Assembly: GCF_003253705.1 (NCBI RefSeq)
Contig: NZ_QKYU01000006.1
Location: 62,001-126,000 of the forward strand
Direction of reading: 5' to 3'
DNA: 64,000 bases
From: Humitalea rosea
Lineage (GTDB): Bacteria; Pseudomonadota; Alphaproteobacteria; Acetobacterales; Acetobacteraceae
Shown here: one piece after another, positions 1-8,933 of the stretch
Numbering within the stretch: the stretch's first letter is position 1
Layout of the letters: each line of letters starts with the position of its first letter
Notes under the pieces: generated by a model
What the model was told of the DNA's origin: nothing
Seen by the model: the letters and a program-made list of their open reading frames with translations, nothing else
Database searches by the model: none
Made by a program: the position numbers and the translations under genes

Positions 1-296
1 GGCGGGTGGCAATGCCCGACCACCGCCCCCACCGCCGCCACGCCGCCGAATACCGGGCCCCAGAGCCAGACCACCAGCCAGACCGCGACCGCACCCTTCA
101 ACCCATCCAGCAGCAGGGTTGCCGCGGCGATGCCTTTTCGGCCCGTGCGCAGCACATTGGTCGCGCCGATATTGCCGCTGCCGATATTGCGGATATCGCC
201 CAAGCCGGCCATCCGGGTCAGCAGCAGCCCGAAAGGGATCGAACCGAGGGCGAGGCCGATCAGCGCCGCGCCGATCGCCGGGAAGGCGGGGTTCAT
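1..296 (-). CDS. plsY: PlsY glycerol-3-phosphate acyltransferase (partial, C-terminus beyond window)
   Basis: Inner-membrane acyl-phosphate:glycerol-3-phosphate acyltransferase, the first acylation step of phospholipid synthesis. Only the first 98 codons are present. A hydrophobic segment (residues about 5-27) is followed by the conserved loop [18 protein letters not shown] (33-50), typical of the family's glycerol-phosphate region, then a second hydrophobic stretch and GHCHP near the truncation, matching the usual GHxxP. The ATG at 296 overlaps the stop codon of the dihydroorotase-like gene (ATGA), so it is probably translationally coupled and is the last visible member of the ruvX-pyrB-pyrC'-plsY run. 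Family assignment is firm. Confidence 0.9.
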   Translation of the reverse strand, partial: MNPAFPAIGAALIGLALGSIPFGLLLTRMAGLGDIRNIGSGNIGATNVLRTGRKGIAAATLLLDGLKGAVAVWLVVWLWGPVFGGVAAVGAVVGHCHP

Positions 297-1555
297 CCGA
301 AGACCCTCCGCCCGGATTTGAACGTCGCGATCACGCGGCCCTCCACCGGGCGGCCGTCGAAGGGCGTGTTCTGCGCCTTGCCCGACAATTTCCCCGAGGT
401 GATCTGCCAGGCGCTCTCCGGATCGAACAGCACCAGATCGGCGGCGGCGCCGCGCGCAAGGCCGCCCGCGGCAATCCCCAGCAGCGCCGCCGGCCGCGCC
501 GTCAGCAGCCCCACCGCCGCCAGCAGCGACAGATCCCCCGCATGCACCCGCGCCAGGGTCACGGCCAGCAGCGTCGCGAGCCCGGTGCCACCGGCCTGGG
601 CCTGGGCGAAGGGCAGGCGCTTGTCATCCGGGTCGCGCGGGGTGTGGTCGGAGGCGATGGCATCCAGCGTGCCATCCGCCAGCGCCGCCACCACGGCCAG
701 CCGGTCGGAGTCCTCCCGCAGGGGCGGGGTCAGCTTGGCATAGGTGCGGTAGTCGCCGATCGCGGTCTCGTTCAGGTCGAAATAGGGCGGGGCGGTATCG
801 GCGGTGACGGCCAGTCCCGCATCCTTGGCGGCGCGGATGAGCCCCAGGGCGGCGGCGGTCGAGATGTTGGAGAAGTGGACATGCCCGCCGGTCAGCCGGG
901 CCAGAGCGATGTCGCGGGCGACCTGGATCGCCTCGGCGGCGGCCGGAATGCCGGGCAGGCCCATGCGGGAGGCACGCTCGCCCTCGGTTGCGGCCCCGCC
1001 GGCGGCCAGCGAAGGGTCCTCCGGATGCTGGGCCACGAAGCAGCCGAAGGCGCGGGCGTAGGAGAGGGCCAGGCGCATGGTCCGCGCCTCGGCGATGGTC
1101 TGCGTGCCGTCGGAGAAGGCCACGGCCCCGGCCTCCCGCAGCAGCCCGTATTCGGCGATCTCGCGCGGCCCCCGGGTGGCGGCGGCATAGGGCAGGATGG
1201 TCAGGCTGCGGGTCGCCTCGCCGCGGCGGATCATGAATTCGATCAGCGCGGGGTCGTGCAGCGGGTGCTCGGGCAGCGCGCAAAGGGTGGTGATGCCCCC
1301 CGCCGCGGCCGCCTGGGCGGCGCTGGAGATGGTCTCGCAATGCTCGGCGCCGGGCTCGCCCAGGCTCGCGCGCATGTCCACCAGCCCGGGTGCGAGGCAG
1401 GCACCGAGGGCGGCCAGCACCGTGACCCCCTCCGGCCGGCCGAGGTTGGTGCCGTGGTCGAGGATCCGCCCGTCGCGCACCAGCAGGTCGCCGCGCGCAT
1501 CCAGCCCGGTGGCAGGGTCGAGCAGCCGGGCGTCGGTGATGAGGAGGTCGGTCAT
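293..1555 (-). CDS. pyrC': dihydroorotase-like protein lacking metal-binding histidines (pyrC')
   Basis: Cyclic amidohydrolase fold of the dihydroorotase family, 420 residues, directly downstream of pyrB with a one-base TGATG overlap. The position where active enzymes read D-x-H-x-H-L-R-E-P-G here reads [10 protein letters not shown] (residues 60-69): both zinc-binding histidines are replaced, by Arg62 and Ser64. Later landmarks survive, including [18 protein letters not shown] and [12 protein letters not shown]. In pseudomonads a homologue called pyrC' is catalytically dead but needed to assemble aspartate transcarbamoylase; by analogy this protein is inferred to be a structural partner of PyrB, with the active dihydroorotase encoded elsewhere. 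Whether it keeps any activity cannot be judged from sequence. Confidence 0.88.
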   Translation of the reverse strand: MTDLLITDARLLDPATGLDARGDLLVRDGRILDHGTNLGRPEGVTVLAALGACLAPGLVDMRASLGEPGAEHCETISSAAQAAAAGGITTLCALPEHPLHDPALIEFMIRRGEATRSLTILPYAAATRGPREIAEYGLLREAGAVAFSDGTQTIAEARTMRLALSYARAFGCFVAQHPEDPSLAAGGAATEGERASRMGLPGIPAAAEAIQVARDIALARLTGGHVHFSNISTAAALGLIRAAKDAGLAVTADTAPPYFDLNETAIGDYRTYAKLTPPLREDSDRLAVVAALADGTLDAIASDHTPRDPDDKRLPFAQAQAGGTGLATLLAVTLARVHAGDLSLLAAVGLLTARPAALLGIAAGGLARGAAADLVLFDPESAWQITSGKLSGKAQNTPFDGRPVEGRVIATFKSGRRVFG

Positions 1556-2493
1556 CAGTGATTCCGGGGCAGGCGGCGGGCCAGCACGTCGAGCACCGCC
1601 ATGCGGCAGGCGACGCCCATCTCCACCTGCTCGCCGATCACGCTGCGGATCGGATCGTCGGCGATGGCGCTGTCGATCTCCACGCCACGGTTCATCGGGC
1701 CCGGGTGCATGACGATGGCATCCGGGGCGGCATGGGCCAGTTTCGCCGCATCCAGCCCGTAGAAGCGGAAGAATTCGCGCGCCGAGGGCACCTGGCCGCC
1801 CGACATGCGTTCCCGCTGCAGGCGCAGCATCATCACGACATCCGCCCCGGCCAGCCCCGCGCGCATGTCGTGGAACACCTCGACCCCCAGGCGGGCGGCC
1901 TCGGCCGGGATCAACGTGGGCGGGCCGATGATGCGGACCTTGGCGTTCAGCGCCAGCAGCAGATGGATGTTGCTGCGCGCGACCCGGCTGTGCAGCACAT
2001 CGCCGCAGATGGCGACGGTCAGCCCCTCGATCCGGCCCTTCCGGCGGCGGATGGTCAGCGCGTCCAGCAGCGCCTGGGTCGGGTGTTCATGGGTGCCGTC
2101 GCCGGCATTGATGACGGCCGCCGACACCTTCTGCGCCAGCAGGGCGGGCGCGCCGGACTGGGCGTGGCGGATGACCAGCAGGTCGGTGTTCATGGCGTTC
2201 AGCGTGCTGGCGGTGTCCAGCAGGGTCTCGCCCTTGTTCACGCTGCTGGTCGAGACCGCCATGTTGATCACATCCGCCCCCAGCCGCTTGCCGGCCAGTT
2301 CGAAGGAGGTCCGGGTCCGGGTGCTGTCCTCGAAGAACAGATTGATCAGGGTGCGGCCCTTGAGCAGGTCGCGCTGGGTTTTCCCGCTGCGGTTCAGCAG
2401 CACATAGGACTCGGCCAGATCCAGCAGGTCCACGATATAGGGCTGTTCCAGCCCCTCGATCGCCAGCAGATGCTTATGAGGATAGGCGAGCAT
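1555..2493 (-). CDS. pyrB: aspartate carbamoyltransferase catalytic subunit
   Basis: Cytosolic enzyme that joins carbamoyl phosphate and aspartate, the committed step of pyrimidine synthesis. At 312 residues it has normal family length. The carbamoyl-phosphate motif [13 protein letters not shown] is present near residues 50-62, and [14 protein letters not shown] lies in the middle of the chain. I chose the ATG at 2493, which overlaps the ruvX stop as TGATG; a GTG one codon earlier (2496) is the alternative. The stop codon shares one base with the start of the downstream dihydroorotase-like gene, as expected for genes whose products form one complex. Confidence 0.93.
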   Translation of the reverse strand: MLAYPHKHLLAIEGLEQPYIVDLLDLAESYVLLNRSGKTQRDLLKGRTLINLFFEDSTRTRTSFELAGKRLGADVINMAVSTSSVNKGETLLDTASTLNAMNTDLLVIRHAQSGAPALLAQKVSAAVINAGDGTHEHPTQALLDALTIRRRKGRIEGLTVAICGDVLHSRVARSNIHLLLALNAKVRIIGPPTLIPAEAARLGVEVFHDMRAGLAGADVVMMLRLQRERMSGGQVPSAREFFRFYGLDAAKLAHAAPDAIVMHPGPMNRGVEIDSAIADDPIRSVIGEQVEMGVACRMAVLDVLARRLPRNH

Positions 2494-2990
2494 CACGACT
2501 CCGAAGCAGGCGGCGGCAGGGTAGCGGCGGGCCGGGATGCATCCAAGGCCGACTGCAACATATAGGCGGCGGCGGCGCCATCGACGGCGCGGGCGCGCTT
2601 GGCGCGGGTCAGGTCGCCCTCCGAGATCAGCATCCGGTTCACCGCGGCCGAGGACAGGCGCTCATCCCAGGTCGCGACCGGCAGGCCGACCGCCTCGGCG
2701 ATGGCGCGCGCCCAATCCTTGGCGGCCTGGGCGGCGGGGCCGAACCGGCCGTCCATTTCCAAGGGCAGGCCGACCACCAGCCCTCCGGCCCCGGTTTTTT
2801 TCACCAGCGCCGCCAGTTCCTTGGCATTGGCCGCCAGCTTGCCGCGCAGGATGGTGCCGGCGGGGGTGGCGAGCATCAGCCCGATATCGCTGACCGCGAG
2901 GCCGATCCGCACCGATCCAGGATCGATCCCGATCAGGCAGGCGTGCCGCGTCAGCCTGGCACGCAATTCGGGGAGGGGGAGGAGGGCCAT
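2493..2990 (-). CDS. ruvX: RuvX/YqgF putative Holliday-junction resolvase / pre-16S rRNA nuclease
   Basis: RNase H-fold protein of the YqgF family, implicated in 16S rRNA 5' maturation and proposed as a Holliday-junction resolvase. The first conserved block is [15 protein letters not shown] with its acidic metal ligand, followed by [16 protein letters not shown] and WDERLSS, then a C-terminal block containing [15 protein letters not shown]. The ATG at 2990 gives 165 residues, close to the family norm; an upstream in-frame ATG at 3026 would add a 12-residue arginine-rich extension unlike the family. First gene of the leftward run, divergent from gatC, with which it shares about 98 bp of upstream DNA. 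Confidence 0.88.
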   Translation of the reverse strand: MALLPLPELRARLTRHACLIGIDPGSVRIGLAVSDIGLMLATPAGTILRGKLAANAKELAALVKKTGAGGLVVGLPLEMDGRFGPAAQAAKDWARAIAEAVGLPVATWDERLSSAAVNRMLISEGDLTRAKRARAVDGAAAAYMLQSALDASRPAATLPPPASES

Positions 2991-3027
2991 GCGCGGGGGT
3001 GTGGGGCAGCGCCGCCGCGCACGCAAG

Positions 3028-3056
3028 TTGTGGGGAGGGGTAGCCGCTGGTAGGGA
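3028..3056 (+). promoter_or_regulatory. weak sigma70-like promoter for gatCAB
   Basis: In the 98-bp gap between ruvX and gatC, TTGTGG (3028-3033) stands 17 bp before TAGGGA (3051-3056). Both hexamers match the consensus poorly. It is listed only because it is the best-spaced pair in a gap that must contain divergent promoters. Confidence 0.2.
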
Positions 3057-3088
3057 TCAGGCCGCAGCCACAGGATTTTTCCCACCCC

Positions 3089-3376
3089 ATGTCGCTTGAT
3101 GCCGCCACCATCCGCCGCGTTGCCAATCTGGCCCGCCTTCGCGTCGAGGACGACGAGGTTCCGCGCCTGCAAGCCGAGCTGAACGGCATCCTGGGCTGGA
3201 TCGAGCAATTGCAGGCCGTGGACACGACCGGGGTCGAGGCCATGTCCGGCGGCGGCGACGCCATCCTGCCGCTGCGCCCCGATGTGGTGACCGATGGCGG
3301 CCAGGCCGAGGCGGTGCTCGCCAATGCCCCGGACCGCGCGGGTGTGTTTTTCGCCGTGCCGAAGGTTGTCGAGTGA
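3089..3376 (+). CDS. gatC: GatC, subunit C of Asp-tRNA(Asn)/Glu-tRNA(Gln) amidotransferase
   Basis: Small subunit (95 residues, usual length) that ties GatA to GatB in the complex converting Glu-tRNA(Gln) or Asp-tRNA(Asn) to the amidated forms. It opens with the family signature [16 protein letters not shown] and has [23 protein letters not shown] in the middle, then LRPDVV (the widespread LRxDxV element). No clear ribosome site precedes the ATG. It overlaps gatA at TGATG, the first of four overlapping junctions in this operon. Confidence 0.95.
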   Translation: MSLDAATIRRVANLARLRVEDDEVPRLQAELNGILGWIEQLQAVDTTGVEAMSGGGDAILPLRPDVVTDGGQAEAVLANAPDRAGVFFAVPKVVE

Positions 3377-4851
3377 TGGAAGCCACGCATTTTTCCCTCG
3401 CCGGCGCGCTGAGCGCGCTGGAGGAAGGCCTGATTTCGGCCGTTGAGCTGACAGAAGCGCATCTGAAGGCGATCGAGGCGGTGAACCCGCAGATCAACGC
3501 CTTCATCACCGTGACCGCCGAGGCAGCGCTGGCCGCCGCCCGTGCCGCCGATGACCGGCGCGCGCAGGGGGAGGCCGGGCCGCTGAACGGTATTCCCTTG
3601 GCGATCAAGGATCTGTTCTGCACGCAAGGTGTGCGGACCACGGCCGGCAGCCGCATCCTCGGCGATTTCGTGCCGCCCTATGAGAGCACGGTCACCAAGA
3701 ACCTGCTGCGCGACGGCGCGGTGTTCCTGGGCAAGGCCAATCTCGACGAATTCGCCATGGGCTCGTCCAACGAGACCTCGGCCTTCGGCGGCGTGCAGAA
3801 CCCCTGGCGCCGGCGCGACAACCAGGGCGTCGCTTTGGTGCCGGGCGGCTCCTCGGGCGGGTCGGCGGCGGCGGTGGCCGCGCGGCTGGCGCTGGGCGCG
3901 ACCGCGACCGATACCGGCGGCTCGATCCGCCAGCCCGCGGCCTTCTGCGGGATCGTCGGGATCAAGCCGACCTATGGGCGCTGCTCGCGCTGGGGGATCG
4001 TGGCCTTCGCCTCCTCCCTGGATCAGGCGGGGCCGATCGCCCGCACGGTCGAGGACAGCGCCATCCTGCTGCGCAGCATGGCCGGGCACGACCCCAAGGA
4101 CAGCACCAGCGCCGAGCGCGAGGTGCCTGACTTCGCGGCCGCCTGCCACCGCTCGGTAAAAGGGCTGCGGATCGGCGTGCCGGCGGAATACCGGCTGGAT
4201 GCGATGCCGGCCGAGATCCAGGCGCTCTGGGACCAGGGCATCGCCTGGCTGAAGGCGGAGGGCGCGCGGATCGTGCCGATCTCGCTGCCGCACACCAAAT
4301 ACGCGCTGCCGACCTATTACATCGTGGCGCCGGCCGAGGCCTCCTCCAACCTCGCGCGCTACGACGGTGTCCGCTTCGGCATGCGGGTGCCGGGCGAGGA
4401 TTTGAAGGATCTGTACGAGCGCACCCGCGCCGCCGGTTTTGGCGCCGAGGTAAAGCGGCGCATCATGATCGGCACCTACGTGCTCTCCGCCGGGTATTAC
4501 GACGCTTATTACGTGAAGGCGCAGCAGGTCCGCGCGCTGATCCGCCGCGATTTCGAAACGGCCTTTGCCGATTGCGACGCGATCCTCACGCCTTCCACGC
4601 CTTCGGCCGCTTTCGCCAGCGGCGACAAACAGGATGACCCCATCGCGATGTATTTGAACGACGTATTCACCGTGACCGCCAACCTCTCCGGCCTGCCGGC
4701 GATGAGCATCCCCGCGGGGCTCGACGCCCAGGGGCTGCCGCTTGGCCTGCAGGTGATCGGACGAGGGTTCGACGAGGAAACCGTCTTCACCGTCGGCGCC
4801 GCGATCGAGCGCGCCGCCGGCTTCTCGGCCCTGCCGCAGGTGATGGCATGA
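3376..4851 (+). CDS. gatA: GatA, glutaminase subunit of tRNA-dependent amidotransferase
   Basis: Amidase-signature enzyme that releases ammonia from glutamine and channels it to GatB. The Ser-cisSer-Lys triad is complete: Lys78 in LAIKDLF, Ser159 in [18 protein letters not shown] and Ser183 in [10 protein letters not shown], with the 24-residue spacing between the serines known from characterised GatA proteins. Length 491 is normal. The ATG at 3376 shares a base with the gatC stop; a GTG one codon earlier (3373) is also possible. The stop overlaps the following gene as ATGA. Confidence 0.95.
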   Translation: MEATHFSLAGALSALEEGLISAVELTEAHLKAIEAVNPQINAFITVTAEAALAAARAADDRRAQGEAGPLNGIPLAIKDLFCTQGVRTTAGSRILGDFVPPYESTVTKNLLRDGAVFLGKANLDEFAMGSSNETSAFGGVQNPWRRRDNQGVALVPGGSSGGSAAAVAARLALGATATDTGGSIRQPAAFCGIVGIKPTYGRCSRWGIVAFASSLDQAGPIARTVEDSAILLRSMAGHDPKDSTSAEREVPDFAAACHRSVKGLRIGVPAEYRLDAMPAEIQALWDQGIAWLKAEGARIVPISLPHTKYALPTYYIVAPAEASSNLARYDGVRFGMRVPGEDLKDLYERTRAAGFGAEVKRRIMIGTYVLSAGYYDAYYVKAQQVRALIRRDFETAFADCDAILTPSTPSAAFASGDKQDDPIAMYLNDVFTVTANLSGLPAMSIPAGLDAQGLPLGLQVIGRGFDEETVFTVGAAIERAAGFSALPQVMA

Positions 4852-5351
4852 GCGTCGATGTCTCGGGCAAGAGCCTGCCCGACCTGCGCCGCATCGTTGC
4901 CAACCACCGCGCCCAGGACCGCACCGACATGCCCCTGTGCCGTGCCGCGAGCGACGAGATCGAGCGCCGCCGCGGCGGGCCGCTGAATATGTGGACCACG
5001 CTGGCCGCCATTCGCGCGGCGGCGGAGAAGCGCCACTTCATGACCACCCTCGACGTCGCCAAGGCGAATGGCTCGACGCTGTCGCAGTCCCGCGTCCGCA
5101 TGGCGCCGCATCTGCACGAGCTGATGGATTACGCGATCGACCGCGCCTGGCCGATGGTGACGGCCGTGGTCGTCGATGCCGCCGGCGTGGCCGAGGGCAG
5201 GATGACGGAAGAGGCGCTGAAGGGCTTTGCCAAATCCGCGGAGCTGCGGGACAAATTCCCCGGTGGCGACGAGGCCGAATTCCTGCAGGGCGAGCAGGAG
5301 CGGGTCTTCGTCTGGGCCGACAAGGAGCGTGGTCGTGACTTACGTGCTTGA
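4848..5351 (+). CDS. hypothetical protein embedded between gatA and gatB
   Basis: A 167-residue soluble protein I cannot assign. It starts at ATGA overlapping the gatA stop and runs 17 bp into gatB, so it is certainly co-transcribed and probably co-translated with the amidotransferase. Residues 1-50 are rich in Arg and Asp and likely helical. Residues about 55-130 contain [15 protein letters not shown], then a segment built like a small winged-helix/accessory domain, with [22 protein letters not shown] followed by a polar tail split over residues 135-160. The pattern aromatic-Pro-x-hydrophobic-Thr-x-hydrophobic-Val-Val recalls a small domain I associate with accessory nucleic-acid proteins, but that is a weak resemblance. 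No membrane segment or signal peptide. Function unknown. Confidence 0.75.
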   Translation: MSVDVSGKSLPDLRRIVANHRAQDRTDMPLCRAASDEIERRRGGPLNMWTTLAAIRAAAEKRHFMTTLDVAKANGSTLSQSRVRMAPHLHELMDYAIDRAWPMVTAVVVDAAGVAEGRMTEEALKGFAKSAELRDKFPGGDEAEFLQGEQERVFVWADKERGRDLRA

Positions 5352-6789
5352 TGGGGCGACCGGCCCCTGGGAAGTCGTCATCGGGCTGGAAGTCCATGCC
5401 CAGGTGACCAGCGAGTCCAAGCTGTTTTCCGGCGCCGCCACCGCATTCGGTGCCGAGCCCAACAGCCAGGTCTCCTTCGTCGATGCCGGCTTCCCCGGCA
5501 TGTTGCCGGTCATCAATGCCGAATGCGTGGCCCAGGCGGTCCGCACCGGCGCCGGGCTGAAGGCCGAGATCAATTTGTGGTCGCGCTTCGACCGCAAGAA
5601 CTACTTCTACGCCGATCTGCCGCAGGGCTATCAGATCAGCCAGTTCGAATTCCCGATCGTCGGCAAGGGCGTGCTGGAGATCGAGCTGGCCGATGGCACG
5701 CGCAAGGACATCGGCATCACCCGCCTGCATCTGGAGCAGGATGCGGGCAAGTCGCTGCATGACCAGCATGCGACGAAATCCTACATCGACCTGAACCGGT
5801 CGGGCGTGGCGCTGATGGAAATCGTGTCGGAACCCGACATGCGTTCCCCGGAAGAAGCCGGCGCCTACCTCACCAAACTGCGCCAGATCCTGCGCTACCT
5901 CGGCACCTGCGATGGGAACATGGAGCAGGGCTCCCTGCGCGCCGATGTGAATGTCTCGGTCCGCAAATCCGGCGAGGAATTTCGCACGCGCTGCGAGGTG
6001 AAGAACGTCAACTCCATCCGCTACGTCATGCAGGCGGTCGAGGCCGAGGCGAAGCGCCAGATCGAGGTCTGGGAAGCGGGTGAGAAGGTCACTCAGGAAA
6101 CCCGCCTGTTCGACACCACGCGGGGCATGACGCGGTCGATGCGCTCCAAGGAAGACGCGCATGACTACCGCTACTTCCCCGATCCCGACCTCCCCCCGCT
6201 GGTGTTGGACGAGGGCTGGGTCGAGGAGCTGCGCGCCGCCCTGCCGGAGCTGCCGGATGCGCGCCGTGCCCGCTATGTGCAGGATTTCGGCCTCTCGCCC
6301 TATGACGCGCATGTGCTGGTGCTGGAGAAGGAAACCGCCGCCTTCTACGAGGAGGTCGCGCAGGGCCGCGATCCGAAGCAGGCGGCGAACTGGGTGATGG
6401 GCGATTTCTTCGCCGCGCTGAACCGCACCGGCAAGGCCATCACCGAGTCGCCCGTCTCCGCGAAGAACCTCGGCGCGCTGCTGGACCTGATCGCGGACAG
6501 CACCTTGTCGGGGAAACTCGCCAAGGAGGTGTTCGAGGCGATGGTCGAGACCGGCGAGACGCCCGGCGCCATCGTCGAGGCGCGCGGCTTGCGCCAGGTC
6601 ACCGATACCGGGGCGATCGAGGCCGCGGTCGATGCCATGCTCGCCGCCAACGCCGACAAGGTCGCGCAGTACCACGCAGGGAAGGCGACCCTGTTCGGCT
6701 TCTTCGTTGGGCAGACCATGAAATCCATGCAGGGCCGCGGGAATCCCGCCCTGGTCAACGACGTTCTGAAAAGGAAGCTCGGCGCATGA
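5335..6789 (+). CDS. gatB: GatB, tRNA-binding kinase/amidotransferase subunit
   Basis: GatB phosphorylates the mischarged glutamyl or aspartyl group and transfers ammonia to it. The signature [12 protein letters not shown] lies at the N-terminus, with [35 protein letters not shown] and EVKNVNSI downstream; the helical YqeY-like tail closes the protein at residue 484, the normal size. The GTG at 5335 was chosen because AAGGAG sits at 5322-5327, seven bases upstream, and homologues begin just before the [10 protein letters not shown] segment. This start lies inside the preceding gene. It overlaps the next gene as ATGA. Confidence 0.93.
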   Translation: MTYVLDGATGPWEVVIGLEVHAQVTSESKLFSGAATAFGAEPNSQVSFVDAGFPGMLPVINAECVAQAVRTGAGLKAEINLWSRFDRKNYFYADLPQGYQISQFEFPIVGKGVLEIELADGTRKDIGITRLHLEQDAGKSLHDQHATKSYIDLNRSGVALMEIVSEPDMRSPEEAGAYLTKLRQILRYLGTCDGNMEQGSLRADVNVSVRKSGEEFRTRCEVKNVNSIRYVMQAVEAEAKRQIEVWEAGEKVTQETRLFDTTRGMTRSMRSKEDAHDYRYFPDPDLPPLVLDEGWVEELRAALPELPDARRARYVQDFGLSPYDAHVLVLEKETAAFYEEVAQGRDPKQAANWVMGDFFAALNRTGKAITESPVSAKNLGALLDLIADSTLSGKLAKEVFEAMVETGETPGAIVEARGLRQVTDTGAIEAAVDAMLAANADKVAQYHAGKATLFGFFVGQTMKSMQGRGNPALVNDVLKRKLGA

Positions 6790-7415
6790 TCACCCTTCAC
6801 GCCTTTGGGACCCCGAACGGCCGCAAGATCACTGTCGCGCTGGAGGAGATGGGGCTGCCCTATAAGGTGCAGGTCATCAATATCACCAAGGATGAGCAGT
6901 TCGCCCCCGCTTTCCTCGCGATCAGCCCGAACAACCGCATCCCCGCCATCACCGATGACGAAGGCCCGGATGGGCTGCCGATCAGCGTGTTCGAGAGCGG
7001 CGCGATCCTGCTGTATCTGGCCGAAAAGACCGGCCGCTTCGGCGGCGCCAATGCGCGGGAAAAAATCGCCGTATGGGAATGGCTGATGTGGCAGATGGGC
7101 GGCTTCGGCCCGATGCCGGGGCAGATGCATCACTTCCTGATGCAGCCCGATGGCCCGGCGAAGGACTACGGCGTCGCCCGCTATGGCAAGGAGACCCGGC
7201 GCCTCTACGGCGTGCTGGACAAGCGCCTGAAGGGCCGTGACTGGGTTGCGACCGATGGGGAGCCCTCGATCGCCGATTTCGCCATCCTCGGCTGGGCCTG
7301 GCGTCATGCGCGGCACCTCGTGGACCTGGCCGATTTCCCCGAAGTGAAGCGCTGGTACGCCGCCCTGACCGCGCGGCCGGGCGTCGCCAAGGGGCTGGAG
7401 GTCCCGCTCTCCTAA
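6786..7415 (+). CDS. glutathione S-transferase family protein, YfcG/YghU (Nu) type
   Basis: Thioredoxin-fold N-terminal domain plus helical C-terminal domain, 209 residues. The N-terminus carries TPNGRKIT, the Thr-Pro-Asn motif of Nu-class enzymes that act as disulfide reductases on glutathione adducts, instead of a catalytic Ser/Tyr/Cys. The cis-Pro segment NNRIPAI and the glutathione-binding [14 protein letters not shown] follow. The C-terminal region [17 protein letters not shown] is characteristic of the subgroup. It overlaps gatB by ATGA and is thus the last gene of the gat operon. Substrate unknown. Confidence 0.85.
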   Translation: MITLHAFGTPNGRKITVALEEMGLPYKVQVINITKDEQFAPAFLAISPNNRIPAITDDEGPDGLPISVFESGAILLYLAEKTGRFGGANAREKIAVWEWLMWQMGGFGPMPGQMHHFLMQPDGPAKDYGVARYGKETRRLYGVLDKRLKGRDWVATDGEPSIADFAILGWAWRHARHLVDLADFPEVKRWYAALTARPGVAKGLEVPLS

Positions 7416-7421
7416 GGCCGT

Positions 7422-7450
7422 TTGACCGGCGCCGCAGGGGAAGCTACATC
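7422..7450 (+). promoter_or_regulatory. putative sigma70 promoter of tRNA-Ser
   Basis: TTGACC (7422-7427) and TACATC (7445-7450) are separated by exactly 17 bp and lie 26 bp before the tRNA, so transcription would begin about 20 bp upstream of the mature 5' end. The -35 box is a 5/6 match; the -10 box is poor. Confidence 0.45.
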
Positions 7451-7476
7451 CCGCACCGCATATGTCGTGTCCCTAT

Positions 7477-7566
7477 GGAGGGGTGGCCGAGTGGCTGAAG
7501 GCGGCAGTTTGCTAAACTGTTGTAGGGGGTCAACCCCTACCGTGGGTTCGAATCCCATCCCCTCCT
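7477..7566 (+). tRNA. tRNA-Ser (anticodon GCT)
   Basis: A 90-nt class II tRNA. Acceptor strands GGAGGGG (7477-7483) and CCCCTCC (7559-7565) pair fully. The D-arm starts TGGCCGAGTGG, the anticodon loop TTGCTAA carries GCT, a long variable arm pairs TAGGGG with CCCCTA, and the T-arm contains GGTTCGAATCC. It therefore reads AGC/AGT serine codons. CCA is not encoded. The discriminator base reads T rather than the usual G, the only irregular point. The 3' half is also the antisense strand of the end of a GntR-family gene, and it marks the change from core genes to accessory modules. Confidence 0.95.
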
Positions 7567-8315
7567 TGGGTCTTCCCAAGGATTTCAATCGGTTGAAGTG
7601 AGGCTGCGGCCTCCGCGCCGCCCAGCATCACCTCCAGCGCCCGCAACGCGCCCATCACATTGGCCTTCACCAGTGCCGCGGCCAGTTCCGAGTCATGGTC
7701 CTCCAGGGCACTGACCAGCCGCGAATGATCGGCGATGGAGCGCTGCAACCGCTCCGGGTTGGACAAGGTGCGCCGGCGGAAGCGCAGGCTGCGCAAGACC
7801 AGCGAGTCGAGCGAGCGTTGCAGGGTGCGGTTGTGCGACAGCTCGGCGAACCGTTCGTGGAACCGGACATTCCCCCAGTAATAGCCATCGCTGTCACCGG
7901 TGCGCGCGGCCTCCTGCATGCCGGTGACGATGGCGCGCAGCTCCGCGAGTTCCCCGGCCGTGGCATGGCGAGCGGCCTCGGTCGCGGCCAGGCCCAGCAT
8001 GGCGGCGCGGACACGATAGATTTCCCCGACCTCCTTCAGCCCGTGGTCGGCGACGCGCGGGCGGCGGCGGGGCGGGATTTCCACCAGCCCCTCCTTCTCC
8101 AGGATCACCAGCGCCTCGCGCGTGGGGGTGCGGCTGGTGCGGAACCGGCGCGCCAGCTCGACCGAGTTGAGGTCGCTGCCCGGTGGCTGCAGCCCGTCCA
8201 GGATCTCGGCGCCGATGGTGCAGGCGATCTCGACCACCAGGGAGGGGCGCCCATCCTCCTTGGCCAGCACGCGCCCGATGACGGCGCGGAAGCGTTCGAG
8301 ATTGGTCAGGGCCAA
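7530..8315 (-). CDS. GntR-family (FCD/FadR-type) transcriptional regulator
   Basis: Residues 20-95 form a GntR winged helix (LARRFRTSRTPTREALVIL is the recognition region) and residues 105-235 form the all-helical FCD ligand domain, here with R-x-x-M-L, H-x-x-F-A-E-L-S-H-N-R and IADHSRLVSAL blocks. The start is TTG at 8315, supported by GGAAGGAG seven bases upstream. The last 17 or so residues, ending DGIRTHGRG, are translated from the complement of the tRNA-Ser, so the natural C-terminus has been replaced or extended. It is the third gene of a leftward operon (hydrolase, EthD-like protein, regulator) and is the obvious candidate to bind the palindromes at 9779-9902. Confidence 0.85.
   Translation of the reverse strand: MALTNLERFRAVIGRVLAKEDGRPSLVVEIACTIGAEILDGLQPPGSDLNSVELARRFRTSRTPTREALVILEKEGLVEIPPRRRPRVADHGLKEVGEIYRVRAAMLGLAATEAARHATAGELAELRAIVTGMQEAARTGDSDGYYWGNVRFHERFAELSHNRTLQRSLDSLVLRSLRFRRRTLSNPERLQRSIADHSRLVSALEDHDSELAAALVKANVMGALRALEVMLGGAEAAASLQPIEILGKTQGGDGIRTHGRG
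7564..7581 (+). terminator. hairpin directly after tRNA-Ser
   Basis: CCTTGGG and CCCAAGG form a perfect 7-bp stem around a TCTT loop and are followed by ATTTCAAT. The stem uses the last two acceptor bases of the tRNA. The T-run is short, so it is a plausible but weak intrinsic terminator or a processing hairpin. Confidence 0.4.
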
Positions 8316-8348
8316 GTGCCACTCCTTCCGATCGGCCGGCGGCCCGCG

Positions 8349-8933
8349 TCAGAAGGGCGTGTAGCCATTCACCAGATCGAGCGCATCCGCGGCGGCCCCG
8401 AAGACGGCAGGATCGAAGGCGTCCGGCAGCAGCGCTTGGGCCTCGACCACGCCGAACACATCGGTGCCCCGCGTCCCCGCCCCGGCGAAGACGCGGATCT
8501 GGCTGACCCCGGCGCGGCCTTCATAAGTCTGGCGCATCCCCTGCACAGCCGCCGCTACCCCATCGGGCGTCAGGTCGCGGAAGCGCAGCACCCCGATCCG
8601 GGCTGCCCGGCCGGTCACGCGGTCGCCCGGATAGATTTGCTCGCCGGTGAAGCGCTGCACCCGTGCCCGGGCGGTGACGCGTTTGGTCCAGGGGCTCGAT
8701 CGGTCAAGCGCGACACGGAGGTAGTCGGGAGAGTCCATCACCGCGAGGGCGGCGAGATCGTAGATCGCCAGATACCGCGGCGCGCCCGCGAGGGCCATGT
8801 AGCGCAGGCCGGTCTCGAAGCCGGGCACCGCCAGACGCTCCGGGATGTGTTCGGTGTCGTACCAGGCGTTGAACTCCTCCTCGAAGGCCGGGGGCGGGTT
8901 CATCAGCACCAGCAGGATGCCTTTGTTCGTCAT
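8349..8933 (-). CDS. EthD/dimeric alpha-beta barrel-like protein of unknown function
   Basis: A 194-residue protein whose first half, NPPPAFEEEFNAWYDTEHI, is the typical opening of ferredoxin-like dimeric alpha/beta barrel proteins (EthD-like, often annotated DUF4286) that handle small aromatic or polyketide-type intermediates. A second, less conserved half from residue 105 has a similar beta-alpha-beta rhythm, so the protein may hold two barrels in tandem. Its start overlaps the stop of the upstream hydrolase as ATGA. Role probably in the same catabolic step as that hydrolase; no substrate can be named. Confidence 0.7.
   Translation of the reverse strand: MTNKGILLVLMNPPPAFEEEFNAWYDTEHIPERLAVPGFETGLRYMALAGAPRYLAIYDLAALAVMDSPDYLRVALDRSSPWTKRVTARARVQRFTGEQIYPGDRVTGRAARIGVLRFRDLTPDGVAAAVQGMRQTYEGRAGVSQIRVFAGAGTRGTDVFGVVEAQALLPDAFDPAVFGAAADALDLVNGYTPF

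Noticed and set aside
5038-6675. Long open frame on the minus strand opposite gatB, and similar long antisense frames opposite pyrC', gatA and the thiolase genes
   Set aside because: In DNA this rich in G and C, stops are rare in antisense frames. Their products are low-complexity Arg/Ala/Gly/His sequences with no family resemblance, and the opposite strand holds a well-recognised gene.
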